From contig NZ_CP053445.1 in the NCBI RefSeq assembly GCF_000769405.2, forward strand, positions 62,001-126,000: a stretch of DNA of 64,000 nucleotides, written 5' to 3'. Below the pieces are notes generated by a model. That model ran no database searches. It saw nothing but the letters and a program-made list of their open reading frames with translations, and was not told the DNA's origin. Made by a program: the position numbers and the translations under genes. This document shows, in pieces, positions 55,126-63,609 of the stretch. Position 1 is the first letter of the stretch. Every line of letters starts with the position of its first letter. The DNA is from Rhizobium brockwellii. Lineage in GTDB: Bacteria > Pseudomonadota > Alphaproteobacteria > Rhizobiales > Rhizobiaceae.

Positions 55126-56253
55126 GTGATACCACCTACGGAAATCCGCCGCGGAGGCGCCGCTGCGACCGTTACCGACGTTGCCCGGGCGGCTGGTGTT
55201 TCACGGGCGACCGCTGCACGGGTGCTCGGTGACTACGGCTATGTCAATGTCGAAACTCGGGAACGCGTCTTGGCAGCCGCTAGGAGCTTGGCGTATCAAG
55301 CCAATCAACTCGCGAAGAGCGTGGCGACCGGCCGCAGCAAGACAATCGGTGTGGTGGTAGCGGACATCGACAGTCCGTATTTCGCACGCGCCATCCGGGC
55401 GATCACGGGTACTGCAAGTGCGCACGGTTTTGTCGTGATCCTTGCGACGACCGACGAAGATATAGAGGTAGAACGAGATGCCGTCCGCGTTCTGCTCACC
55501 AAGCGTGTCGACGGGTTGATCATCTCGCCAACATCGAGCAGTGAGGTAGCGCATCTCGCACGGCTTTCCGAGATTGATTGCCCGATTGTCCTCCTGGATA
55601 GGCGGGTACCCCAACTACGCGCCGACACGTTTGCGGTCGACAATTTCCGTGCCGCCTATGAGGCCGTCACCATGTTGATTGGACGAGGGCATACTGACAT
55701 TGCGCTGGCGTCTAACGCTCTTGCACACCCGGGACAGCACCTAATTTCGTCCGTGCGGGAGCGTATCGACGGCTATCGCGCGGCGTTAGATGATGCTGAG
55801 ATCCCGGTCGATCCCCAATTGGTCGTTATGGGTGGGGCGGAGCCCCAAAATCTGGCGCATGAATTGCGGGTACTCTGCAGCTCCCCTGCCCGACCTACCG
55901 CCTTTTTGGCCACGGAGAGTTCCGTTGCCCTTGTTATCTTGAATGTTCTCCGGGAGTTGCATTTCTCAATCCCTGACGATGTCTCGCTCATTTGCTTTAA
56001 CAATCCCGACTGGACCTCTATAACGACACCGCCACTGACTGTAATTTCGCAGCCAATTAAGGAACTTGCTACTGCCGCCACAGAAAAGCTGATAGCGCGT
56101 TTGACGGGTGCCGCCTCAAACGTCCGCAAAGAAACCCTTCTTGCAGCGACACTTATTAGGCGCGGTTCCGTGAGTGATGTGTGCCACGTTCAAAGGTCTG
56201 CCGTTCTCACTTCCCCTCAGCCTTTGAAGCCTCCTGGGAAATCAATGTCCTGA
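55126..56253 (+). CDS. LacI-family transcriptional regulator
   Basis: The 375-residue protein has a LacI helix-turn-helix at about residues 14-35 (ATVTDVARAAGVSRATAARVL), a hinge helix near 60 and a periplasmic-binding-protein-like domain (TIGVVVADIDSPYFARAI). The frame starts with GTG at 55126; the N-terminal ten residues are variable. Sugar or sugar-phosphate ligands are usual. Its target genes are not obvious, because the neighbours on both sides are decayed (aldo/keto reductase and ROK remnants), so it may be an orphan of a lost sugar operon. Confidence 0.9.
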   Translation: MIPPTEIRRGGAAATVTDVARAAGVSRATAARVLGDYGYVNVETRERVLAAARSLAYQANQLAKSVATGRSKTIGVVVADIDSPYFARAIRAITGTASAHGFVVILATTDEDIEVERDAVRVLLTKRVDGLIISPTSSSEVAHLARLSEIDCPIVLLDRRVPQLRADTFAVDNFRAAYEAVTMLIGRGHTDIALASNALAHPGQHLISSVRERIDGYRAALDDAEIPVDPQLVVMGGAEPQNLAHELRVLCSSPARPTAFLATESSVALVILNVLRELHFSIPDDVSLICFNNPDWTSITTPPLTVISQPIKELATAATEKLIARLTGAASNVRKETLLAATLIRRGSVSDVCHVQRSAVLTSPQPLKPPGKSMS

Positions 56254-56304
56254 TCGACAAGGACGTTGAATTTGTAACCAGGAGGGATTTCCAGCGTCGG
56301 CTGA

Positions 56305-56595
56305 ACATCCTTCGACCCAAAATGGCCGGGCGTGCAGGAGTGGCTGGATGAGGTGACCCCCGCCTACAATCGCCTGGTCAATGCGATTTGGGCGGTCTAC
56401 GATCCGCAGGCGATTGTCTTCGGTGGTCAGATCCCGCCAGCCCTCGCCGAATTGATGATTGAGCGGACGCACCTGTTTGGAAAGCCGCGCTACGGCGTAT
56501 GGCGCGCAAGCCCGAAGTTGATCGTGTCGGAGATCAAGCCGGACGCGGCCGCGATGGGCGCGGCTGCAACTCCGTTCAAACTGACGTTCTTTTGA
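56305..56595 (+). pseudogene. C-terminal remnant of a ROK-family protein
   Basis: The frame 56305-56595 encodes YDPQAIVFGGQIPPALAEL and SEIKPDAAAMGAAA, the C-terminal signature of ROK sugar kinases and regulators. The N-terminal ATPase and zinc-binding parts are missing; a stop lies at 56302-56304. A GTG at 56332 could start 87 residues, but the product could not be active. Confidence 0.7.
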
Positions 56596-56608
56596 CGATT
56601 TGCGCCAT

Positions 56609-56626
56609 CAGCCACGCGGCTGCATT
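56609..56626 (+). terminator. Short hairpin with T-run after the ROK remnant
   Basis: CAGCC-ACGC-GGCTG followed by CATTTT is a small terminator-like structure between the ROK remnant and the convergent SDR gene. The stem is only five bases. Confidence 0.4.
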
Positions 56627-56638
56627 TTAACGCAGACG

Positions 56639-57373
56639 CTAATCCTGCGCGGTAGGTCGGATGACGATGCTGCCGACGTCCACGTCGTCCGGCTGATCGA
56701 TCGCGTAGGCGATGCCGCGGGCAATGGCTGTGGGCGGGATAGCAATCTCCTCAATCCGTGCTGCGATTGCATCCCTGACCGCTATGTTGGTGAATGAGTC
56801 TGTTAGATTGGTCGCAATCATACCCGGCGAGACGTCGGTAACGCGCAGATGAGGTCCCGCTTCCTGCCGCAAGGTTTCGGTGATCGTTCGTACCGCATTC
56901 TTGGTCGCGGCGTAGACGCCCATCGTCGGCACAATTTTGATGCCGGCTGTTGAAATCACATTGATGACATGCCCGCTGCGCTGGCGTGCGAAGACAGGCA
57001 ACGCAGCGGCGATACCGTACAGCGTACCGCGCAAGTTCACGTCGATCATCGCGTCCCAGTCTTCGACCTGCAGGGCATCAAACCGCGAAATCGGGCTGAT
57101 GCCTGCATTATTGACGATGACATCCAGCCTGCCCCAGCGCTCCACCGCGAGTGCCACGAGCGCTTCGAGATCGGCACGAACGCGCACGTCGGTCACTTTG
57201 TAGGCGACCTTGCCGCCGACAGCAGCGATGTCCCGGGCAACTTCCGCCAGGACATCTTCGCGCCGCGCGCCAAGCACCACTGTCGCGCCAGCCTCAGCCA
57301 GAACAACTGCGGTCGCGCGGCCAATGCCGCTGCTGGCGCCTGTGATCACTACTACCTTGCCTGCTATAGTCAT
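56639..57373 (-). CDS. SDR-family oxidoreductase
   Basis: The product of 244 residues starts at MTIAGKVVVITGASSG (ATG at 57373) and has TGASSGIGRA, NNAGIS and the catalytic YAATK. It diverges from the AraC-family regulator gene with 61 bases between them. This SDR/AraC pairing is common in proteobacteria, where the regulator controls the reductase. The substrate is unknown; quinones, sugars and aromatic alcohols are all possible. Confidence 0.9.
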   Translation of the reverse strand: MTIAGKVVVITGASSGIGRATAVVLAEAGATVVLGARREDVLAEVARDIAAVGGKVAYKVTDVRVRADLEALVALAVERWGRLDVIVNNAGISPISRFDALQVEDWDAMIDVNLRGTLYGIAAALPVFARQRSGHVINVISTAGIKIVPTMGVYAATKNAVRTITETLRQEAGPHLRVTDVSPGMIATNLTDSFTNIAVRDAIAARIEEIAIPPTAIARGIAYAIDQPDDVDVGSIVIRPTAQD

Positions 57374-57434
57374 GTTGGTCTCCTTCCACTTGACTGTAGA
57401 AAGATTGGGCAAGACGTACTATGCTTGATAAGCC
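57374..57434. promoter_or_regulatory. Divergent promoter region, SDR / araC
   Basis: Sixty-one bases separate the divergent starts. The size leaves room for overlapping promoters and an AraC-type site; I could not single out a clear repeat. Confidence 0.4.
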
Positions 57435-58346
57435 ATGAATTTATCGCAATCGTCTCAAATGTTCGATCCACTGTCAGATGTGCTCACCGTGCTCGATGCA
57501 CGGGCGACGCGGAGGACTCGCTTCGAGGGGTCAGGTGATTGGGCGTTGGCATTCCCAGCGCTTGAGCGCCTGAAATTCGTTGCAGTGCTGCGTGGAACAG
57601 GCTGGCTTCTGCTGCCCGATACCGCTCCCCAGCGCCTGGAGACGGGCGACTGCTGCCTGATCGGCCGCACGGCCTATGTTATCGCGAGCGATCCCGGGCT
57701 GGTGCCAATCGACGGTTTGCCATTGTACGTGGAAGGGAATGATGTTGTTCGCTTGCGCGGTGACGACACGGTGACGCTCGGCGGCGGCATATCCTTTGCG
57801 CCCGGCAACGCTGCCTTCCTTCTCGATATGCTGCCATCGTTCATGCACATCTCTGGCATGTCGACGGGAGCCGCAACGATAACAGCGCTTCTGGGTTTGT
57901 TGGACGCGGAGGCGGAACAGAGTGCTATGGGACGGGAGATTGTGACGGCCAGGTTAGCGGAGGTTCTTATGATCCATGCTATCCGGACGTTCGCGTCGGC
58001 TTCCGACACGACCAGCGGCTGGCTTGGCGCGCTGGCGGATCCACGCATCGGACGCGCTATCCAATGCTTTCATAGCGATATCGCACGGCCGTGGACCGTT
58101 GCCGATCTGGCCACAGAGGCGGGAATGTCACGGGCGGCCTTCTCTTCCGCTTTCGCCTGCCGGGTAGGACAGGCACCCTTTGCCTATATGCGCAACTGGC
58201 GGATGACGCGCGCCCGTGCCGCTCTGGCTGAACGTCATTCCAGCATTGCAGACGTCGCGGCAAGTGTCGGCTACACATCGCAAAGTGCCTTTGGTCACGC
58301 TTTTCGGCAGACATTTGATAAGGCACCACGACAACACACGTCTTGA
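57435..58346 (+). CDS. AraC-family regulator with cupin domain
   Basis: The 303-residue protein has an N-terminal cupin-6 ligand domain to about residue 190 (FVAVLRGTGWLLLPD, LETGDCCLIGRTAY) and a C-terminal AraC pair of helix-turn-helices (WTVADLATEAGMSRAAFSSA, SIADVAASVGYTSQSAFGHA). It diverges from the SDR gene at 57373 and probably activates it. Confidence 0.9.
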   Translation: MNLSQSSQMFDPLSDVLTVLDARATRRTRFEGSGDWALAFPALERLKFVAVLRGTGWLLLPDTAPQRLETGDCCLIGRTAYVIASDPGLVPIDGLPLYVEGNDVVRLRGDDTVTLGGGISFAPGNAAFLLDMLPSFMHISGMSTGAATITALLGLLDAEAEQSAMGREIVTARLAEVLMIHAIRTFASASDTTSGWLGALADPRIGRAIQCFHSDIARPWTVADLATEAGMSRAAFSSAFACRVGQAPFAYMRNWRMTRARAALAERHSSIADVAASVGYTSQSAFGHAFRQTFDKAPRQHTS

Positions 58347-58581
58347 GCTGAGGGGCCTTTGTTGATGAACCACAAATTAGATTCGCTCACCGCACGGTAG
58401 ATAGACATGGGCGCAGCGTAATCAGGGGACCTTGAACGCGCCTTGGTAACCGTCATCCTGCAGCCGGCTCAGCCGGGCGCACGTACATGATCCGATGCGC
58501 GACACAGTCGGTGCCGTCAGCTCTACCCAGTGGTCTCAGGTCACGCGACTGGTGTTGTCGCCTTTTGGCGGCACTGTCCGC
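58347..58581. other. Intergenic region, no gene seen
   Basis: About 235 bases between the AraC gene and the convergent DUF4432 gene. No frame longer than a few tens of codons is protein-like, and no clear terminator was found. Confidence 0.4.
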
Positions 58582-59556
58582 TTAAAGTGACGAGAACCCA
58601 AACATGAGAACATAAGAACGGCCCTCGCTCGGCTGCAGCATCGTGCCGTTGGCGGGCCGCAGATCCGTTCTCGGCTCCACTCCTAGCGCAAAAACACCTG
58701 ACTGATATGCCCGCCATATGGCCAGCTTAGGAAGCGCCGCTTGACCATAGGTCATGGCAATTTCGATCCCGCACTTCGGATTGCGAAGCAGAATAGGGAC
58801 CTGATGTGGTGTGACGCGATTGTCCACTACATCGACTTTCTCGCCATATTCGTCACCTGGCCTGGGTGCAGATGAGTTGATTTCGGAAGAGAATTCATCT
58901 GGCAAACCGCCGATCGTGAGCGTGTCGTCGAGGAAGGGATAGCCGAAATTCGTGTGGTACATGATCGCGTGGTCAGTCGGCCTGAACCCACGGTTTGTAA
59001 CCGTGTCCTGGATCGTCAGCTCCGAACCAAAGATCGGCAAGGTGACTTTGCGCCGCAGTTCCAGCGTTTCCCCGAAAACACTTGCTTGCCTGACTATCCC
59101 CTCACAAGAAATTTCGAGGGTCTCGATATCTACGCCATAGCTGACGAGGCGCGCCTTCTCGGTTGCAATCCGGCCATGGAGAGGCATTTTCCACGTCTTC
59201 AGGTGGGGATGGTTATAGTGGCTGACATCGAGTTCGGAGGGCTTGCTGTAATGGTCCAGCCCGCATGTAACCAGGAAACCGTCGAAGTTGCGGAGAAAGC
59301 CCCACCCGTCCTCAGATCCCGGGTCATGCGTCGGAAATGCCATCTGCGCCGGTGAGTGCCAGCCGATATTCGTCCCTTTGAAAGACAGGCTGGAAATGTC
59401 GAACCCGCGATCGACAGCGACTTCAAACGCAACGCCTGCTGCGTTTCGGGCGACCAAGATACGCTGACCGCGCCCCAGGCCATCTTCCAACGTGACAAGG
59501 CGTATGTCCGCGAGCGAACGCAGGTCAGCGCTGCGCTTCAATAGCTCGATGTCCAT
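58582..59556 (-). CDS. DUF4432 aldose-epimerase-like protein
   Basis: The 324-residue protein is beta-rich, with the galactose-mutarotase-like pattern of DUF4432 (DRGFDISSLSFKGTNIGWHSP, HNPH-type histidines in SHYNHPHLKTW, and YHTNFGYPFLDD). The family is related to aldose 1-epimerases and may epimerise or bind sugars. It is the last gene of the leftward cluster that includes the Nudix hydrolase, 40 bases upstream, and the ABC importer. In an agrocinopine-like pathway it could act on the released arabinose or another sugar, which is a guess. Confidence 0.85.
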   Translation of the reverse strand: MDIELLKRSADLRSLADIRLVTLEDGLGRGQRILVARNAAGVAFEVAVDRGFDISSLSFKGTNIGWHSPAQMAFPTHDPGSEDGWGFLRNFDGFLVTCGLDHYSKPSELDVSHYNHPHLKTWKMPLHGRIATEKARLVSYGVDIETLEISCEGIVRQASVFGETLELRRKVTLPIFGSELTIQDTVTNRGFRPTDHAIMYHTNFGYPFLDDTLTIGGLPDEFSSEINSSAPRPGDEYGEKVDVVDNRVTPHQVPILLRNPKCGIEIAMTYGQAALPKLAIWRAYQSGVFALGVEPRTDLRPANGTMLQPSEGRSYVLMFGFSSL

Positions 59557-59596
59557 TTCATGCTCCTTGTAAAATTGTCGGCGTGGAATGTGATCA

Positions 59597-60124
59597 TCAC
59601 GATGTTTCAGGCACTCGGCGCAAACGACCCTTGTCTGAATCGAATAGTTCGAGTTTGGTGATGAGACCGCTCAGTTCTGGCTCCTCCACAGCCGAAGCAG
59701 CGATGCTTGGCCTGAACCATGCCAGTCTGCGCTGATGGCGCTCCGGGAAGTCGTCTTCCATCTGCGCCACATCGAGCAAGTGAACCTGGACAACGGCGGG
59801 CACGAGTTCACCGTCATCGAGCTTCTTCATATAGGTGTAGTGGCCCCATGCCTTTTTCCGCACGCGCCCGCGCACGCCTGCCTCTTCCCATGCTTCCTGA
59901 CGCGCAATCTCGTGGGGCTTCTTCTTCCGCATTGGCCAGCCCTTCGGAATGACCCAGCGCCCGCTATCCCTGCTCGTGATCAGAAGAACTTCGATCGATC
60001 CGTCGCCGTTATTGTGACGATAGCAAATCGCCGCATACTGCGTCCGGACGTTGCCATGAAAAAGCGTGTCGGTGACGCGTGCGAGCTGAGACAGCGATGT
60101 TCGCCTTGAAAGCTCACCGGCCAT
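59597..60124 (-). CDS. Nudix hydrolase
   Basis: The 175-residue protein has a Nudix box variant ending ARQEAWEEAGV near residue 85 (the first Arg of the motif is Gln), preceded by WVIPKGWPMRKKKPHE. This group often hydrolyses diphosphoinositol polyphosphates or diadenosine polyphosphates. It lies downstream of the phosphatase gene after a strong hairpin, so it may have its own promoter. Its presence beside a phosphodiesterase and an IMP-family phosphatase fits phosphorylated-sugar metabolism. Confidence 0.88.
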   Translation of the reverse strand: MAGELSRRTSLSQLARVTDTLFHGNVRTQYAAICYRHNNGDGSIEVLLITSRDSGRWVIPKGWPMRKKKPHEIARQEAWEEAGVRGRVRKKAWGHYTYMKKLDDGELVPAVVQVHLLDVAQMEDDFPERHQRRLAWFRPSIAASAVEEPELSGLITKLELFDSDKGRLRRVPETS

Positions 60125-60157
60125 GGCGTGATCAACCCTTTAAAGCTGTGGCTTCGG

Positions 60158-60181
60158 GGTGCCGCGACCGTGCGCGGCACC
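60158..60181. terminator. Hairpin between phosphatase and Nudix genes
   Basis: GGTGCCGCG pairs with CGCGGCACC (nine-base stem, six-base loop). It follows the leftward phosphatase gene by about 24 bases and may end or attenuate the importer-phosphodiesterase-phosphatase transcript. No T-run follows. Confidence 0.55.
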
Positions 60182-60204
60182 GGATCCCAGTCATTTGCCA
60201 ACAA

Positions 60205-61011
60205 TCACGCGGCCGCTGCCACGTTTTGCAGGAGCGGCTGAAGCCGGCTGACGAATTCATCGCTGCCACATGCAAACCGCAGCTTCTGCGACAGGTCGGT
60301 GTGGTCCCAGTCGATGGTGTGCGAGACGCCAAGGTTGGCCAGGATCGGCAGAGCCGCCATGACATCCCATGTCGAGTCGCCAAGAGAGAGGTAACCGTCT
60401 GTTTCACCCAGTGCGACCGAGATAAACGATAGCGTCGCCGATCCGCAGAACCGGAAGCTTATGCGCAGCTCATCCGAAATGAACCGCATCAGTTCGAGGC
60501 GATCTTTGGTTGCCACTGTCGGGTGGATACCAAAGCTCATGGCCGCCTGCGACATGTCGAGCGGACGCAGCGGTAACAACGCCTTTCCGTTGAGCTGTGT
60601 GGGAACCGATTTGCCACCGACAAGCATCTGGTCGCGAACAGGTGCGTAGATCACCCCGAAGGTCGGGCGGCGGTTCTCAAAGAGACCGATCGAGATCGCC
60701 CAGTTGTCGCCGCCTCGAACGAAATTGAAGGTTCCGTCAATCGGGTCGATGACCCAGATCCGACCAGACGTCCCAGCGAGCTCGCCGCGCTCCTCTCCGT
60801 AGATACCGTCGTCCGGAAAGGCCTGTTTGAGACGCGCGATCAACAAATCTTCGACCTGCCTGTCGGCTTCCGTCACAAGATCGAGATGCCCCTTCTTTTC
60901 GACGGGCAGACTTGCCAGCGATCGAAAATGATCAAGTGCAAGCTCACCGGCCTCCCGAGCGATTCCTTCGATGATTGTCTCGACCGAGGCTGGCGTATTC
61001 AAATCATGCAT
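60205..61011 (-). CDS. Inositol-monophosphatase-family sugar phosphatase (AccG-like)
   Basis: The product of 268 residues starts at MHDLNTPASVETIIEG (ATG at 61011), overlapping the phosphodiesterase gene by eight bases. The metal-binding motifs are clear: GEERGE around residue 73, DPIDGTFNFV at 89-98, and STWDVMAALPI in the C-terminal part. In pTiC58 the acc operon ends with accG, an IMP-family arabinose-phosphate phosphatase following the phosphodiesterase AccF; the gene order here is the same. A general myo-inositol-1-phosphatase role remains possible. Confidence 0.88.
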   Translation of the reverse strand: MHDLNTPASVETIIEGIAREAGELALDHFRSLASLPVEKKGHLDLVTEADRQVEDLLIARLKQAFPDDGIYGEERGELAGTSGRIWVIDPIDGTFNFVRGGDNWAISIGLFENRRPTFGVIYAPVRDQMLVGGKSVPTQLNGKALLPLRPLDMSQAAMSFGIHPTVATKDRLELMRFISDELRISFRFCGSATLSFISVALGETDGYLSLGDSTWDVMAALPILANLGVSHTIDWDHTDLSQKLRFACGSDEFVSRLQPLLQNVAAAA

Positions 61012-61807
61012 TGGCCATGTCCTTGAGCCGGACGACCTGGGAGACATCGTTGCTGATCAGCTGGTCGAGCTGACCATCGCGGATCCATTCAACCACATCG
61101 GCCTCGATATCGACGCCATAGGTCTTGAGGTTCTTCAGTTTGCTGGGAGGTGGCACGTGCAGGAAGGTTGCGATGCCGCCCTCGTGCAGCTGGCGTGCCT
61201 CGCCGCTTGGGAAATGGTGGATCTCCAGGTTGATCGCGTCGACGTTCGCCTCCAGGGCAATCGCGGCCGGATCGATCAAACGGGAATGAGAAAGACCGAC
61301 CGTTGGAACGTCCGGGATCGCCTTCTTCAACGCGCGCAGCTGCACGAAGTCGAATGACGAAAACTGCAGCAGATCCGCGCAGACCAGTTCGTCAATCATC
61401 GCTCTCAGCTTGGGAAAGAAGACGTCGTCATGGCCATACGTCTTGAGCTCGAGCTGATAGATGATGCCATACTCACGAGCAAATTTGAGTGCGTCCCTAA
61501 GGCGCGGCACCCGTTCCTCCGCGAACTCCTCACCAAACCAGAGACCGGCACTCAAGGTCTCGATTTCGGCATAGGTCATGTTACGGACAAGGCCATGGCC
61601 GTCGGTCGTGCGATCCACGGCCTCATCGTGGATCAGGACGAGCTCGCCGTCGCTGGTGATGCGCAGATCGGTTTCGCATGTCACGCCGGGTCCGGCATAT
61701 TCGCGGGCCTTGCGGAATGCGGCGTACGTGTTTTCCGGCGCCCCTTCGCTGTGGCCGCGGTGGCCGGCGACACGCATCGTCTTCGGTGTCATTCTCAGGG
61801 GGTTCAT
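61004..61807 (-). CDS. Glycerophosphodiester phosphodiesterase-family enzyme (AccF-like)
   Basis: The 267-residue protein has the GDPD fold, with His16-Arg17 (AGHRGHSEGAPENT), Glu45 and Asp47 in CETDLRIT, and His60 in VLIHDEAVDRTTDG. It lacks a signal peptide, so it acts in the cytoplasm on an imported phosphodiester. It sits 16 bases after a permease gene and overlaps the phosphatase gene. The known agrocinopine phosphodiesterase AccF belongs to this superfamily and has the same neighbours, so an opine phosphodiester is a plausible substrate; glycerophosphodiesters are the alternative. Confidence 0.9.
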   Translation of the reverse strand: MNPLRMTPKTMRVAGHRGHSEGAPENTYAAFRKAREYAGPGVTCETDLRITSDGELVLIHDEAVDRTTDGHGLVRNMTYAEIETLSAGLWFGEEFAEERVPRLRDALKFAREYGIIYQLELKTYGHDDVFFPKLRAMIDELVCADLLQFSSFDFVQLRALKKAIPDVPTVGLSHSRLIDPAAIALEANVDAINLEIHHFPSGEARQLHEGGIATFLHVPPPSKLKNLKTYGVDIEADVVEWIRDGQLDQLISNDVSQVVRLKDMANA

Positions 61808-61823
61808 TTGCTTTTCCTTTCGT

Positions 61824-62690
61824 TTAACGGAGGCGCGCGTCGAGACGGTCGCGCAGGTAGTCGCCGAGCAGGCTGATGGACAGGGTTGTAAGCACGATCA
61901 CGACGCCGGGGAACGCAGCCAGCCACCATGCGATGGCCAGATAGTTGCGACCGTCTGCCACCATCAGGCCCAGGCTCGTCGCCGGTGGTTGAATGCCAAG
62001 GCCGAGGAAGCTCAGACCGCTTTCGAGCAGGATGATTTCCGGGAAGTTCACTGTGAACTGCACGATGAGAGGCCCGGCGATATTCGGGAGCATGTGCCTC
62101 AGGTAGATACGCATAGGCGGAACGCCGACGATCCGGGCGGCCTCCGCGTAGCCCTCTTCCTTGGCGCTCAAAACCAGGCCGCGTGTCAGTCGGGCATAGC
62201 GCTCCCAGTTTGCAAACCCGACCAGGAAAACGAACAGGAGCGGGCTGGATCCGAAGATAGCCAATACGCCGAGTGCGACGATGATAAAGGGAATAGACGC
62301 CATGGCGTCGGAAAACCCCATGATGGCGTTATCCACCCAGCCACCGAAGTGGGCGGCGAGCAGACCAAGGCTGGTCCCGACCAAAGCACAGATGATCGAT
62401 CCGATGATGGCGATCATCAGGGTCGTCTGGGTTGCCACCAGAAGATTGCTGACCACGTCCCGGCCAAGGTAATCGGTCCCGAGAAAATGGGCGGCGGACA
62501 GGAACGGTTTGGCAAAGCGGGCCAGAGGGTCTTGATGGAGGTAGTCAAAGGGCGCCACCCATCGCGCCGAAACACCGATAGCGATAACGATTGCGATCCA
62601 TGTGCAGCATGCGCCGATGCTGATTGGCATGCGGTGGAAAGGGGCCCAAATGGCGCTCGTGTACGAACGCGATGATGTCGCTGTCGTCAT
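61824..62690 (-). CDS. ABC importer permease, DppC-type
   Basis: The 288-residue membrane protein has six helices and the DppC/OppC pattern (FLGTDYLGRDVVSNLLVATQ, EEGYAEAARIVGVPPMRIYLRHMLPN). It forms the channel with the DppB-type permease, whose stop lies one base away. The family imports peptides, but also agrocinopines, nickel and glycosides. Confidence 0.93.
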   Translation of the reverse strand: MTTATSSRSYTSAIWAPFHRMPISIGACCTWIAIVIAIGVSARWVAPFDYLHQDPLARFAKPFLSAAHFLGTDYLGRDVVSNLLVATQTTLMIAIIGSIICALVGTSLGLLAAHFGGWVDNAIMGFSDAMASIPFIIVALGVLAIFGSSPLLFVFLVGFANWERYARLTRGLVLSAKEEGYAEAARIVGVPPMRIYLRHMLPNIAGPLIVQFTVNFPEIILLESGLSFLGLGIQPPATSLGLMVADGRNYLAIAWWLAAFPGVVIVLTTLSISLLGDYLRDRLDARLR

Positions 62691-62691
62691 G

Positions 62692-63609
62692 TCACTGCTT
62701 CCTGATCTTGGGGTTGAGAACCGCGTAGAGGACGTCGACGGTCAGATTGATGGTCACCATGAAGGCGGTAAACAGGAGGATCATCGCCTGGACCACCGAG
62801 AGGTCGCCGCTGCTGGTGGCGGCGACAAAACCGCTACCAAGGCCTGGCCACGCAAAGACCGGTTCGATGAGCACAGCACCGCCCAGCAGCCCACCGGCGG
62901 TAAAACCAAGCGTGGTCACCATTGGGATCGCGGCGTTCGGCAGTGCGTGCCGGACAATGATCTCCCAGTTCGGGATCCCGTCGGCACGCGCGGCAGCGAT
63001 GTAGGGCTGGCCCAACACGTCAATCAGCGTCGAACGCATGAACCGGGCAATGCCAGCCGCATTGAAGAGGGCGAACGTTGCCACCGGAAGGATCATATGT
63101 TTCCAGGAAGAACTGCCGGAACTTGGAAGCACACGCAGCCAGACGGCGAACAGAAAGACGAATATCAAGCCAAGCAGAAAGTTTGGGATACTGTAGCCGA
63201 GCACCGCTCCTGCCATAACACCCTTGTCGACAGGGGACTCACGGCGCACAGCAGCGATGATACCGGCCGGGATGCCAATCATTATGCTGATAAAGAAGGC
63301 GGATACCGTCAGAAGCAGTGTCTTTGGAATTCGCTCTCTGACAATCTCGAAGACTTCGCGGCCATCCGCGAAGGACGTGCCAAAGTCGCCCCGCAGCGCA
63401 TTCCCGACATAGATCACATATTGCTCGAAGATTGTTCGATCCAATCCCCACTTCGCATGAAAAGCCTCCAGCGCTTCGGGACTCGCTGTATCTGGGAGCA
63501 TCTGCTGTGCAGGGTCGCCGCTCAGACGAAGCACGACAAAGACGACTGTCACGGTGGAGATAAGGACGATGAGTGCGCGGATGATGCGAGCTGTTATGAA
63601 AGAACCCAT
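62692..63609 (-). CDS. ABC importer permease, DppB-type
   Basis: The 305-residue membrane protein has six helices and the DppB signature (FMRSTLIDVLGQPYIAAARA, ARADGIPNWEIIVRHALPNA). Its ATG overlaps the stop of the ATPase gene by one base. The substrate-binding protein and any second ATPase must be further upstream, outside the window. Confidence 0.93.
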   Translation of the reverse strand: MGSFITARIIRALIVLISTVTVVFVVLRLSGDPAQQMLPDTASPEALEAFHAKWGLDRTIFEQYVIYVGNALRGDFGTSFADGREVFEIVRERIPKTLLLTVSAFFISIMIGIPAGIIAAVRRESPVDKGVMAGAVLGYSIPNFLLGLIFVFLFAVWLRVLPSSGSSSWKHMILPVATFALFNAAGIARFMRSTLIDVLGQPYIAAARADGIPNWEIIVRHALPNAAIPMVTTLGFTAGGLLGGAVLIEPVFAWPGLGSGFVAATSSGDLSVVQAMILLFTAFMVTINLTVDVLYAVLNPKIRKQ

